From Ypsolopha sequella (lineage: Eukaryota > Arthropoda > Insecta > Lepidoptera > Ypsolophidae), in contig OW204010.1 in the NCBI GenBank assembly GCA_934047225.1, forward strand, positions 2,756,794-2,820,793: a stretch of DNA of 64,000 bases, read 5' to 3'. The translations under genes and the position numbers were made by a program. Shown in pieces: positions 32,671 to 43,760 of the stretch. Each line of letters begins with the position of its first letter. The stretch's first letter is position 1. The notes below the pieces were generated by a model. The model worked only from the letters and a program-made list of their open reading frames with translations. It did not search any database and was not told the DNA's origin.

Positions 32671-34984
32671 TGTAGTCAGTATTCCGTCTGCTCGAACGTA
32701 ACCATTCAAATGTTCGCTCATCATCAACACAGCTGCGACGTGGAACTGTATGTCTGTTATAACCCAGATTCCTTTAATAGAACAGTAAACAGGTACCTGT
32801 TGGGTGAGGGCGCTTCATCCTAGGTACAATTGACTCTTCACATCAGGCGTGTTGGTGGCCAAGCGTGAGTCCAAAGTGAATTGTAAAAAAAATTGCGCTT
32901 AGTATTACTTTGTTGTCTGTCTGTATGTCTGTCTGTCTGTCTGTCTGTCTGCTTGTCTTTTTCTCGGGCCCCGTGAGAGATATCAAATTAAAGCTGATAA
33001 GTGCTGACAGTAGTTTCTAACTCAATGTGAATTATTGCCTTTTACGCATAGATATAAAATGAGGAAGACGATACGTTCTTATGTAAAATATAGTATAACG
33101 ATAGTACTAAAGATAGTAGCTGGTGGAGTAGAGTAGATAACGCATGTGGTAAAGTAGTTGGCTAAATAGTACGCTAGTTACTCTACTTAAGTAGAGCTAT
33201 TCTGCCAAATGTAAACCCAACATTAGTAAGAGGGGCGATAAGTGGACCAGCACAATTTTGTCGACACAACATACTCTCGCTTGTCTTCCAGAGGGATAGA
33301 CAGTGACTACAGATCTGATACGATCCTGACACACATCTTCCACATCCATCAATCCCGTCATACAAGCTCTTCTATTCCGGTTACTTTTGTCATTGCCCTT
33401 CGTCAGTATGTCACCAGTTTGGTCAGCATCAAAAGCTGTAGCGCACTTCCACTTGCCTTAGAAACTTGATATTAAGCACGAAGGGAGATCTTCTTGGACC
33501 AATATTTATTTATTTATTTAGGGGAAAACAACAGACGTAACTACAGAAATAAATAGAAGGTATTAAAAAAAATACAAATTATACAATAAACAATAACAAT
33601 AAAAAATAACAATACATACATATATTATATACATAAATAATCCTATTCAGTTAGATTATGATTGTTTGAAATTAAATTATTTATTTGTTGTCAAAAGTCG
33701 TCAAGAATTTGTCAAATTTTTAAATTAAATATGTCAGCTGAGAGGAGTGTTTTATTGTATAACTTGCAGATTCGTCTGAGAGGTGCTCGACGACCGGTGT
33801 ATTTATAAGGGTAAAAATCAGAAAGTTATTTAATTCTCATAATATTTTGTATGTAAAAGTATAAAACATAACTGTAAAATGTGTTTTTTTTTTTGACAAT
33901 AGAGTATGGTACGTTCAGGACGTTACACCAAAATCATATAATATAAACATTGAACATCAATTAAAGTCAATGTATATATAATGTATATATGTGGCTTTGT
34001 CCTGACCAACTGACAGACAACGTACAGCCCCAACCGCTGGATGTAGAGACTTGATATGTGGAGGGTGTGTTTATAAAGGGTTAAAAACGCACACTAAATA
34101 AGTGTTTTGAAAAATTCGTCTTGAATGGGTTCAAAAAGGCGGTCAAATAAAAAAAAAACTTTTTTTCAACACCGTTCAAGTAGGCAAACAACATTTTGAA
34201 TGTAGACTTGCGAGATACACGTGATTCAGGATTTTCCGAATTTTTCAAAACTGAAAGTTCAGGGTCAGTTTTTAAAATAATGAAAATTGTGATATTTTTT
34301 AGACAATAACTATAAAACGAGAGTGCTTGGGCTTTTTCAATTCATCTGCGAAGCGATTGAGGATACTCCACTAGTCTGATAGGGTCTGATACTGAAGTGG
34401 AAATGGAAAATCAAATCGGTAAAAGTAGGGATATCACTTGGTACTTTTTCGATTTTTGAAGGTATTTACAATCCATGGCAACTAGGGTCTAACGATGAGG
34501 TACTAAGAGGTTCAATGAAACTCCCCAACGGGCGTCGATAAGATAATCGTATTTGAGTTCTTTATAACTGTACGTAACTTGTTGGCGTTTTGCGATTCGT
34601 GGGCTTTTCAAGTCGTCTTTGGGAATAGGTTGACAGAACAAGCCAACCAGGGTCTGATGATGAAGTAAAAATGATTTTTCGAAAATCAACCCTTAAAAGG
34701 ATTAAAGTCCCAAAAGCTAGTAAGTAATAAATATCCAACATGGACTGTGGACGTACAGTCTGTAACCATATCTATCGAGTAACAAGATGTTACTAATTCG
34801 TAGTTGTGTAGAAACAAAAACTACATCAGAATAAACAGGGCTGGATGAGCGCAACCTGGAGCATTTTCAACTTGCTAACTGATAATGATACAGGTTACAT
34901 AGTACGTAGGGTTACCGACTGTACGCCCATAGTCTAACAGTTCTTGAGTCATTTTTCAATTAAATACATGCCAAAACCCAAGCC
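32671..34984. other. Gene-free stretch with short repeats
   Basis: A (TGTC)n microsatellite lies at about 32922-32955. A TATTTATTTATTTA run sits at 33505. Otherwise there are AT-rich unique-looking sequences and weak dispersed repeats (for example 33990-34085). No convincing coding region was seen. Confidence 0.35.
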
Positions 34985-35885
34985 CAAGTCTTAGTGAGCA
35001 ACATTGTAAGGAAACCAGAAATAAGCATAAACTGGCTTTTCCAAAAATCAGACTCGCCAAAGTGAGTACCTCTTTCGTAGGACATGGTATAAGATTTTAC
35101 AATAAACTTCCAAAAGAGGTCCTTACTTTGTCAGAGAATAAGTTTAAACGTTTAAACAGTATATTAAGCAGGGCCTACTGAAAAAGGCATATTATAAAAT
35201 AAATGAATATTTGGATGATGGTGAAGCATGGTGTTATAGTGATACTGATTGTGATGATAGTAGGTAATAATTTAATTAATTAGTATAATTTCCTAACTTT
35301 TGATTCCTCTAAAGAGTTGACATTAATTAATTACAGACTGTAAAAGGAAATAGACTATATGAGATAGGTATAAATATGTTTTTCTTTTTTTTCATTAACC
35401 TGAATTCCTGCTGTCTTGTATTTTCTTATCCCTTGGTTAAAGTAGATAGATAATTAATTTGATGTATAGTATAAGTTTATGTTAAAAAAAAGACATGATC
35501 TTGCCTAGTTTCTTGCCCGTTCTTCTTAGCAAGACTAATCGAAAGGGCGGAGGTAGGCATGTATTTATATATTATGTAACCTATTAGTATGTAGTATACA
35601 GGATGGGATTTGGTCGGCCTCCTGGATTCGTGCTGGGGGCTCGGTTGGTGATCATTGAACCTTGTTCCTGGTCCCTGGCCGGGTCTCCGGTATGGGTTCG
35701 GGCGGTTGATTGGATTTCACCTTGTATAATAATATTTTACCTATAATTTTAATCGTATATATATTGCTACATAAATGAAATAAACATTTTATCTAGTTCA
35801 TGTACATTCATTATTTTGACTTGTGAAACGTGTATTATATATACCTACTTTGCAAAATAAACTTTTTGAATTTTGAATTTGAAAC
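34985..35885 (+). mobile_element. CR1/L2-like LINE, copy A4 (3' end only)
   Basis: The copy begins inside the last part of ORF2 (GTGAGCAACATTGTAAGGAA) and runs through the 3' UTR to the tail AATTTTGAATTTGAA at 35885. An 8-base duplication (GTTTAAAC) near 35147 breaks the short remaining frame. Unlike A1 it keeps the full 3' UTR. Confidence 0.8.
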
Positions 35886-35984
35886 TTTAGCTCAAATAGC
35901 TGGGCCGATTTCGCACTACAAGCATGCTAAGCTTTTATTTTGGGTTTCTATTTTTAGCTGAACCATAATCGTGTCTTCAAATCG

Positions 35985-36020
35985 TATATAAGCAGACTCT
36001 TTCTCCAACACATATCATAT
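35985..36020 (+). promoter_or_regulatory. TATA-type core promoter of the small secreted peptide gene
   Basis: TATATAAGC at about 35987-35995 lies some 65 bases before the ATG at 36055. The ATCATAT/TCAGT motifs downstream (about 36013 and 36047) could be the initiator. TATA boxes at this distance suit a highly or inducibly expressed small gene. Confidence 0.5.
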
Positions 36021-36054
36021 AGAATCTTGATTCCGGGAACTACAGTTCAGTACA

Positions 36055-36108
36055 ATGCGTACAATTTTGCTAGTAGCTTTGTTCTTGTATTTATTGGCCG
36101 AGCAAACG
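36055..36108 (+). CDS. Small secreted peptide gene, exon 1 (signal peptide)
   Basis: ATG at 36055 gives MRTILLVALFLYLLAEQT, a textbook signal peptide. It ends exactly at a strong donor (ACG|GTAAGT, phase 0). The next exon with matching phase starts at 38324. The intron of 2.2 kb holds a Lepidoptera-type dispersed repeat and possible minus-strand exons. Confidence 0.65.
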
Positions 36109-36224
36109 GTAAGTTTATCTTTGTTTATTTTGTTTTAATTTTCTCAAAAAAAGTTTCGCATTTGTATTAATTACGTACCTGTTTATTCACTTCGTCGTTG
36201 TTCGTTACAAAGTAATTTGTAACC

Positions 36225-36320
36225 GACTTCAAAAAAGGAGGAGGTTCTCAATTCGTTTTTTTTGGTGTTGTTATTTCATAACTCCGCCATTGAATAATTA
36301 TATCATCGATCAACTCGGCA
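36225..36320 (+). repeat. Lepidoptera-type dispersed repeat
   Basis: AACCGACTTCAAAAAAGGAG and GAGGTTCTCAATTCG are phrases that I know from very common lepidopteran interspersed repeats. The repeat lies in the intron of the small secreted peptide gene. Confidence 0.55.
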
Positions 36321-37657
36321 CAGGAAAGCTAAGAAAATTAATGTAATAATTTTTTAGACATTTAATTAAAACATTTTATGAAGGTAATTTTATGTTTTAA
36401 AAAAAAAAATTTTTTTGCCTCGCACTTGTGAATTCCTCAACAAAAATTCCAACAAGTGAACATCGCTAACGTTAACGGGTTTCTACATAAACATTGATGA
36501 AATGAAAATGAAAATATTGATTGATACCATCAATATGAACAAAACATTAGGGTATATAACATACACAATACAAACAACTTTACAAAACAAAACTTTGATA
36601 CTTTTCGCTCATATCTTTGATTAATTTAGTTAATTAATCACTAAATTAATCAAAACCTAATATAGTTAAAACCGTAATATAGGCATCAGTGCTTCTCGCG
36701 TTGATCTGAATAAAAACATGCACTTAGTATAAATAACTATGTTTATAAAAAGATAGCATGAATATGAACAATCGACACAGAATTTGTTTTGACATTATCA
36801 GTAGGTATTAAGTGACAAAAACGACGTTTACATTTTATTTATATGAATCTTAGCATCAATAAATTTACCAAAATACGGTTTCATTTCTATAACTCACTTA
36901 TATTTAAAATTTTATTACTTATATGACGTCGTTAAATTTACTCTCACATGTTTTTAATCTTCGTGTATGTATTGCTCCACATGTCAAATTTGAATTTAGT
37001 GGGTCTAGTAGTTTTGGATTATACTGCTAATTATGAGACAAGACAGAAGGACAAAAAAAAACACATGGGTTATTGTTTTTGAAGAAACCCTAAACGTAAA
37101 TAAATTAACATTTTTGGTATTCAATCTGAAGAGTTAAGTTGATTACATTAATTTGCACAATACTGTATATGATAACAAAACCATATTTGTTTATGTCATA
37201 TACGTATTACTTACCTTGATCCATGTTTTGTCCCAAAACTATATGTTTATTGGTGATCAAGTTATAGAAAATTTGCACAAATTGCGACATATATCCTAAT
37301 GAAGGAAAGGAAACCATTATGAAAAGACGTAGGACGGAACAAGCCCGGACCTAGGGGTTTGCCCTTGCACCGGGCGGGCGGCAAGTCCAGGGGGTGGCAA
37401 AAGCCACTTCGCCCTCATCAGTTTTACCGTCAATGTGCCTGCAATAGGACTGAGTCGCGCACGTCGATCAGGGCGCGCTCTGGTATCGAAGCTTCATACC
37501 AAAACAGTTACATGTTCAAGTAGTGGAGGAAATAATCGCTGATATTCAGATCCAACGTGTTGTTTTTTTGGATAATAATTTGAATTACGACGATATATTA
37601 GATGATTTTGCGGAAAAAGGTATAGGAAAATAAAATTTTATATATTAAATTTTTTGC
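36321..37657. other. Intron of the small secreted peptide gene, no recognised exon
   Basis: AT-rich. A GC-richer block at 37320-37500 is unassigned. A short frame at 37517-37633 ending DDILDDFAEKGIGK-stop looks like the end of some coding sequence but has no family I know. Confidence 0.3.
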
Positions 37658-38215
37658 TTAATTGTTTGGTGTAGAAAGCTCACACGGTAGTTTTTTTTCA
37701 CAAGGGCGCCAAATCAGCCCTTTGCACCCCCTGTACAAATATGTGGATCCAGACCTGTCTTTGAATTCAAAGCATTTAGACAAATATCCACCGTAATAAT
37801 TGAAAATAGAGACATGTTTGGTGCTTGTTTTAGTTACGTAAATTACCAAATGAATTAATGAAATTAATAAGAACCGTTCTAAATAAGCCGTCCTTTTTTT
37901 TGAAACCAAATTTCAATTAATATTCTAGGCGCGTGTAAAGTAAAATATATTGAATCTTACCAAAACTCGATATCCTTTAGACTGGAGCCTAAATAGGATG
38001 CATAGGATGCATACTTTCTTATCATTTAAGTAATCACAAACAGTGTAATAGGTTTCGTGTAAAAATATCTCATTTACGTAAACCCTAAATGTACAAAGGG
38101 AGAGTCCTAATTTTTCTTTTGGTATATTATCGTTAAATATAATGGTATTTCCCATGAATGCTTTATTAACATTTTCTAAAGTAAACACGTCACAAGTTAC
38201 CTTGTGTTTATTTCT
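37658..38215 (-). CDS. Candidate minus-strand exons of an unrecognised gene, inside the intron
   Basis: Two coding-like segments lie on the minus strand. The first, about 38215-37960, reads TLENVNKAFMGNTIIFNDNI and LCTFRVYVNEIFLHETYYTV, with several cysteines and a GTAAGA donor after it. The second, 37880-37658, reads KHVSIFNYYGGYLSKCFEF and STYLYRGCKGLIWRPCEKKL up to a stop. They look like parts of a cysteine-containing extracellular protein. The splice phases I can see do not match exactly, so one border may be wrong or the gene is dead. No start is identified. Confidence 0.3.
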
Positions 38216-38323
38216 ACATTCAGAAACATCTCAGACACCTTTTGGAAATTCATTTCGTGATGATTTTGTTCATTATTTTAAGGAGTCTAGAAGATGGCAA
38301 TAATTTTTTTTTTTTAATTGCAG

Positions 38324-38419
38324 TCTGCCGGAGGAAGACGTCATGATAAACGAAAAGAAACCAAAAAAAATCTGTGCATGATCAATTTACATCAGGAATT
38401 CTGCATGAAAGGAAACAGA
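38324..38419 (+). CDS. Small secreted peptide gene, exon 2
   Basis: Acceptor TTTTAATTGCAG ends at 38323 and the exon continues exon 1 in phase 0. It reads SAGGRRHDKRKETKKN, a basic region with a KR processing-like site, followed by LCMINLHQEFCMKGNR. It then ends at a donor (AGA|GTAAAC), again in phase 0. The spacing C-x8-C-x2-G could be the start of an EGF-like or other disulfide-rich domain whose remainder would lie in a third exon. I found no third exon before 39.5 kb. Alternatively, a defensin-like or cytokine-like peptide is possible. The gene is probably a host gene. Confidence 0.5.
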
Positions 38420-39539
38420 GTAAACATTTTTTTATTTATCTTTTATATAACTTTTTAGAAAAAAAAAAACAGAATATTAATTACCAGCTTTTGCCCGCAG
38501 TTTCGCTCACGTGAAAGTTTTTTTTCCATTTTCGACAGTTTTTGGCTTTGTAATTATTTTTTCTTACAGTCTATATGTTTACCAATATCAGTACAATAAT
38601 AAAAAAGAAAATCGCATCCAAATACGTTGAGTGGTTCTCGAGTTGAAACGGAACAAAAAAACCCGGCCAAGAGCGAGTCGGGCTAGCGCACGAAGGGTTT
38701 CGTACCATTATATTAAAAAAAATAAGTCTGTTGTGTGGGAGGCCCCATAAACATTTATTTTATTTTGTTTTTTAGTATTTGTACCTTTGGGTACGGAACC
38801 CTAACAAGAAAGACAGACAAAAATGTAAAAAGTTGAACTTTTAGCCTCAGTACTAACACAATCCACTCTCAGCTTCAACTCATTTTTATGGCTCTAGATA
38901 CTGCCATCTATATTATTAATAGGAACTAGTTTTAATAAGAATGGGCCACGACTGAGAATTAAATTTTATTTTACAATTTTGTCAAAAAGGTAACATTCAG
39001 TACAGAAAGTTCATGATCATAATATCTGATTACTTAAGTACAGTCTCCAGTATGAGTTTGGCTGCACAAGTTAATGAAAAAAATATACTGAATGTAAATT
39101 ATAAATAGACACCTAACTGTTACTGAAACTACATATTGTATAATTTTTATTATGTAATTTTTCCGAAGAAACTTACCGTCACATAGATAGTGGGAAATAT
39201 TTAATGGCATACGTCAGGTTAGAACGTTAGGTTTTTATGTGCAATTCCGTATTTTTTAGATATGTAATTAAATTCAACCCATAGATAATGTACCTGCGTA
39301 AACCCTTAGGATATTCGATCGACATTTAGTTAAAGTTAAAGCTAAAATTAATGTTAAGGACAACGGAGCAAGAAGGGGCTTTAGAAAGCTCAGCTCCAAA
39401 GTACTTTTCTTTTATACTGAATATTTTAAGAAATTAATTGTTACTAGATATTAACAGTTAAACACATTTTAACTTGATTATTTGGTAAGTTTTTACCAAG
39501 TTTTTTAGGCTTTTAAATTTTTATGTCTACCCTAAAAGT
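38420..39539. other. Gene-free stretch with dispersed repeats
   Basis: It contains ACCAGCTTTTGCCCGCAGTT (38485) and a second repeat at about 38665-38815 with CCGGCCAAGAGCGAGTCGGG and GGGTACGGAACCCTAA, both common in Lepidoptera. A third exon of the secreted peptide gene should be sought here or beyond. I could not find it. Confidence 0.4.
38665..38815. repeat. GTACGGAACCCT-type dispersed repeat
   Basis: The ends AAGGGTTTCGTACC and GGGTACGGAACCCT are near inverted copies of each other. This family is known to me as abundant in Lepidoptera. Confidence 0.55.
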
Positions 39540-40010
39540 CTAAAAACTTTGTGCACGCCACTGCCACGACGTCATCATCGGGGTCTCTCGACGGGGGCAT
39601 ACACTTGGATGTCTTTAAGAGAATATCTCTTGTTGAGTCTGAGAACAAGATATGCCACCCGAGAGGAGACACTGCCGATTTCTAACACGTTGCTAGTGAG
39701 GTCTTTGTTGATCAGCATGCCAACTCCACCGACAGACAATTGATCACCCTCTTGATAGGTGTCCTGACTCTAGGGTTATTGTGTCCTCACCCGCTCGTCG
39801 GACTTCCCCAGAATATGCCAGTTTATTCTACTTAACTCTGACTCGAGCTCAGCGAGATGTCTGTCTTCCCATAACGTCCGTGCATTATACGTCGCCAAAA
39901 AGAGTCGCCGGTGTTGGTGACCATTCGACTGGAGATTCTTAGCACCCTGCCCCACCATTACCGTAATCGCCACCGTAGTCGGGAATAGTGGAGCTGCCGG
40001 AAACTGGGGG
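39540..40010 (-). pseudogene. RTE-like LINE, endonuclease region, inverted relative to its RT
   Basis: On the minus strand the sequence reads LFLATYNARTLWEDRHLAEL, ESELSRINWHILG and further down (39730-39650) GVGMLINKDLTSN and VAYLVLRL. This is the start of the endonuclease of the RTE-like LINE whose RT lies on the plus strand from about 40140. The N-terminal end faces the junction. Several frameshifts are present. Confidence 0.6.
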
Positions 40011-40139
40011 CCATTTATTGGGAGTGAAATTCATTAACAGAAGGTTGCCCATACTCACACACGCTGGACAGGCGGGTTGGTGAGCGCGGTACTGAAACCT
40101 TCGCCATCAACCATCTGACAGTAGAACTGTTTCCTCTAG

Positions 40140-40737
40140 GCCAGAAATCCTCACTGAAATCGAGAATTTCTATGGGCTCCTATATTCTTCACACGCTCCC
40201 AAGCCAACTGCCCGCGATAAGGATGACAAACGTGCACATTTGCACCACTTTGATCCACCACTACACCGATGAACTCCCGAATGTCGAAATGGGCGAGATT
40301 AGGATAGCTCTTGAGTAGCTAAAAACAACAAGGCGCCGGCCGAAGATAGCATCACAACCGAACTCCTGAAAGATGGAGGTTACCCTATACTTAGACAGCT
40401 ACATGACCTCTTTAATGCCGTCATTCGTGATGATAAATATAAACACTCGAGATGCTAATAACAAGTAATTTAATTATTACACAAAAAAGTATACGGAGCG
40501 TGACTTGACGCGAGATAGTAGGCAAGTAGAGAGAGAGCGCCTTACACAAAAGTATTAGCAATAATGCATAGTTAATGCACAACCAAGTTTGCAGGTGCTT
40601 TGTGTCCACTACATTTCATCAATTCGCACCGGAACTACGCCAAAGGAGTGGAGCAGGAGCCTGGTAATTTTGTTCTTCAAGAAAGGAGACAAAATGCTAC
40701 TGAAGAAATATAGGCCAATCGCGCTCCTGAGCCACAC
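40140..40737 (+). pseudogene. RTE-like LINE, linker and start of reverse transcriptase
   Basis: EILTEIENFYGLLYS, then LKNNKAPAEDSITTELLKDG (about 40318-40378). A MITE lies in between (40428-40621). Then TPKEWSRSLVILFFKKGDKM and YRPIALLSH lead up to the G2 insertion at 40737. The frame continues at 49599. An in-frame stop lies just before LKNNK. Confidence 0.7.
40428..40621. mobile_element. 194-bp MITE in the RTE LINE, target duplication ATTCG
   Basis: ATTCG occurs at 40423-40427 and again at 40622-40626. Removing one copy and the insert restores the LINE coding sequence (GTCATTCG / CACCGGAACTACG). The ends are short inverted repeats (TGATGATAAAT / ACATTTCATCA). Confidence 0.75.
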
Positions 40738-42049
40738 TGTAGCATTGCAAATTTGGTAGTTGCGGTTATCACAAAAAGTTATGCGTCGTTTATTTGCTTG
40801 CCGGAAAGTTTCGGGTTTACCCTCTTTTATAGACATGAAGTTAATCGCGCGATTGCCGCGATGCCGAGTTGTTCTCGTTCATTTGCCAACCGGAGTTTAT
40901 GCCGACAGCTCGTGTTGAGTTATTTTTTTACAATAATGGCGGATTTTGCCAACACGACTTCGTGATAGTTCTAAGATAAATTTTACATATGCGTATGGAT
41001 TGATTTTGAAAAGGAATTTTTTCTTCGGGTTGGAGGGAGTTCTGAAATCGTCAGATCATGGGTGTTTGTTTTCAAGATCTTCGTGTTTACAAGATCTTCT
41101 TGTTTCCGAGTTTACCAGTTTTCGTGATTTACCAGCTGGCAGTGGTATGAACGCCGCGTGGTGTACGCAGTAAGCAGTTCCTTTTGTCTGCGTGGACGTG
41201 GATCGTTGACCTTGAAGGGGGCGGCGGACGGCGTGTCATTTCCGTGGAGTTTAATGGAAAAATTCAAGTAGCTGTTGGAATTTTTTTTACTTTTATCCAC
41301 ACACAGTTAAGATACCTAGGACGGTATGTTTTCAGGACACATAGTTATGTGTCCTATTAGTATCCAAGGTTAAATTCTTCTTCCTGTTTCACCGAATAAC
41401 CCAAACTGTAAAATTTAATGTTCTGTAATATTTTTTCTTTCCTGGTAGAACTGAATGGTGTACCAGACGATTTGGTTTAAAGAGTATGTTCGACAAATAT
41501 TTATTGTTGTAGGATCTACGGCTCCCCTGAGCTAGATTTTATTTAGGAAATTATTTCCCTTGTTTGTTTACAAGTTTTGTTTCTTTAAAAGTGTTTTTTT
41601 TAATGTAATTTTCACAAGATTCCAAGTAATTTAGTTACCTGTGGATAAGGTGGTAACAATTCCACCTAGTTGTCACTTAAATGTTTATTTATGTCTTGGC
41701 ATTACTAATTCCAATGTAATATTACTACCGGATGTTAAGGCGGTACCTAACACAACTATTTTAAGGTACTTAAGGTCTTAGTAATGTCTTGGCAGGAAAT
41801 TGCCAAATGAAGGTCTTGGCCAAACACTTGTAACTAAGATAAATTTTTCCGTTAACACCTTTCCTTAACTTGTGAATGTTAGATTTTAGTTTTGATAAAA
41901 TTAAATAAACTTAATTGTATAGTACCACGAAGTTTTCTTCAGAACCTTTTACCATCGATTAGGTTACAATTAGGTCACTGTTTAGTTTTATCTTGTTCAG
42001 TAGTACGACCGGTGGAAAGACCGGGTACCCGCTGGTCGTGCATCTGACA
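40738..42049 (+). repeat. G2 5' LTR
   Basis: 1312 bases, TG...CA ends. AATAAA occurs near 41904. Differences from the 3' LTR that I found are C/A near 40833, T/G near 41024, T/C near 41870 and T/C near 41901. Confidence 0.95.
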
Positions 42050-42050
42050 A

Positions 42051-42063
42051 TGGCGCCCTTACG
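42051..42063 (+). promoter_or_regulatory. G2 primer-binding site
   Basis: TGGCGCCCTTACG begins one base after the LTR. Its first eight bases match tRNA-Lys type primer sites, but the rest differs, so the primer tRNA is not settled. Confidence 0.6.
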
Positions 42064-42455
42064 TTTTTTTTAAATACGTTTTTTTTTAAATAATTTGTCG
42101 AAGGGTTATTTGGTGAAACAGGGTTTTTTTTTGTTGTTACTCGTTTTTTTTGTATGTGTAACATAATTTTTTTTTGTACTGTGTATTTTGGTTTAGTGTG
42201 TGTTTTTGCACATATAAGGAAGCTTAAGTGCTAAATATTTTTTTTGTGAGTAACAACTTAAGGTGTATTTACACTGTTTTTTTTTTGGTACCAAAAATTT
42301 TTTTTTTTAATGGTTTTTAATTTTTTTTAGTTTACACTGAGTTGTGTTTGTGGTTGTGTAAATTCCTTTTTGCACTCAGTGATTTTGGTACCAAATTTTG
42401 TTGAGAAGAATTTTAAAACACTTGTAAGAAACAGGAAGCAGATTTTTTTTTTAAA
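42064..42455 (+). other. G2 leader, T-rich
   Basis: Untranslated leader with many T and TG runs. No frame was seen. Confidence 0.5.
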
Positions 42456-43760
42456 ATGGATACTAAAGAAGTATTGTTTCACGCCCTCTTAAAGGATGAA
42501 TTGATTTACGAGGTGGCTATTCGCGCAGACACGCCATTACCCACGGTTTTAGGTCTTAGGAAGCAACTAAGGAAGTTAGTAGCTGAGTGTCCTGCTGATA
42601 CCATAAAAGACACGGAATTTAGTCCGGACAAAGAGTTTTTGGCTGTGGAAGGCGGCATTAAAACTTTGTATGAGGTTTTAGTGAAGGCGGAAAATAAAAA
42701 GGAGCGTCATCTCGTGGCTCGGTTCAGAGCTTTATATAACCATTTATCCGCTAGGTTATGGCGTATTGAGGGGGTGGGTTTTGAAGCACCAAAGCAGAAG
42801 TTTTCTGAGCAGCTACAGAAGCTTAGCGGTAGATTTGAGAAGCTGATAGAAATTTTGGTTCCGACTACGGAGTTGCCGAAGTCTGTTGGTGTTATTTCAG
42901 AGCGGTTGGAGTCTCCCGTCGAATGTGCGGGTGACAAGAACGTGGCAAGATGGAATTTAAAATTTAATGGTTCCACTGATCCGCGTTCATTTTTGGAGCG
43001 GGTAGATGAGCTCAAGCTATCGTACGGTGTTTCGGATGGAAAATTATTTAACAGCGCGGCACAACTTTTTTCTGACCAGGCCCTTTTGTGGTATAGAGGA
43101 ATCAAAGGAAAGGTTTCGTCTTGGGAAGAACTTAGGAACCTGATTCTTCAGGAATTTGAAGTTGTGGATTTTGATTACCGGCTTTTGGGTGAAATTCGTG
43201 CTAGGACTCAAGGAGCTGATGAAGCGGTACATATTTATTTCTCCATTATGTATTGTCTTTTTGGAAGGTTAAGAACTGCCTTAAGTGAGAAGGAGAAACT
43301 TGATATTTTGCTGCACAATATTCGCCCTTATTTTTCGCAACAGTTGGCGTTAGTTGAGGTGTCTTCTTTGTCCGATTTGAGGGATAAGTGTAAGAAATTG
43401 GAGGCAGTTAGGCAACGGATGGATTTGTTTTCGGAACCTAGCAGGTCACCTTTGCTTAGTGCGGATTTCGCCTACAAAGGCAAAGGTAAAACAGTTGCAC
43501 CAATTTCTGACCCAAGTGTTCAAACAAAGGAGTCATGGAGAAATCAGGATAGGAGAAATTTTCAACCTCAGTCTTCGTCGCGGGGTAATTTTTCGAAAAA
43601 GTTTTGTTTCAAATGCGGGAAAAGTGAGCATGATTTTTTAACCTGTAAGGGGAATAAGGAGATGAAGTGTTTTGGCTGTGGGAAATTAGGTTTCATTAGG
43701 ACAAATTGCCCAGTGTGCAGCAAGAAGTTTGTTAGGCCTAATAGTAGTTCAAAAAACTAG
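42456..43760 (+). CDS. G2 gag protein
   Basis: 434 codons from ATG 42456. The middle holds the retrotransposon gag/capsid fold (WNLKFNGSTDPRSFLERVDE near 168-187, then ALLWYRG and WEELRNLILQEF). Two zinc-binding motifs close the protein. The first, CFKCGKSEHDFLTC (about 384-397), is a proper CCHC knuckle. The second, CFGCGKLGFIRTNCPVC (about 405-421), has Phe where His is expected and adds two cysteines. gag packages element RNA into particles. The stop TAG follows a canonical slippery heptamer, and pol lies in the -1 frame. The gene appears intact. Confidence 0.9.
   Translation: MDTKEVLFHALLKDELIYEVAIRADTPLPTVLGLRKQLRKLVAECPADTIKDTEFSPDKEFLAVEGGIKTLYEVLVKAENKKERHLVARFRALYNHLSARLWRIEGVGFEAPKQKFSEQLQKLSGRFEKLIEILVPTTELPKSVGVISERLESPVECAGDKNVARWNLKFNGSTDPRSFLERVDELKLSYGVSDGKLFNSAAQLFSDQALLWYRGIKGKVSSWEELRNLILQEFEVVDFDYRLLGEIRARTQGADEAVHIYFSIMYCLFGRLRTALSEKEKLDILLHNIRPYFSQQLALVEVSSLSDLRDKCKKLEAVRQRMDLFSEPSRSPLLSADFAYKGKGKTVAPISDPSVQTKESWRNQDRRNFQPQSSSRGNFSKKFCFKCGKSEHDFLTCKGNKEMKCFGCGKLGFIRTNCPVCSKKFVRPNSSSKN

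Noticed and set aside
40753..41173. Identical small frames in both G2 LTRs
   Set aside because: They repeat only because the LTRs are duplicates. No coding features were seen.
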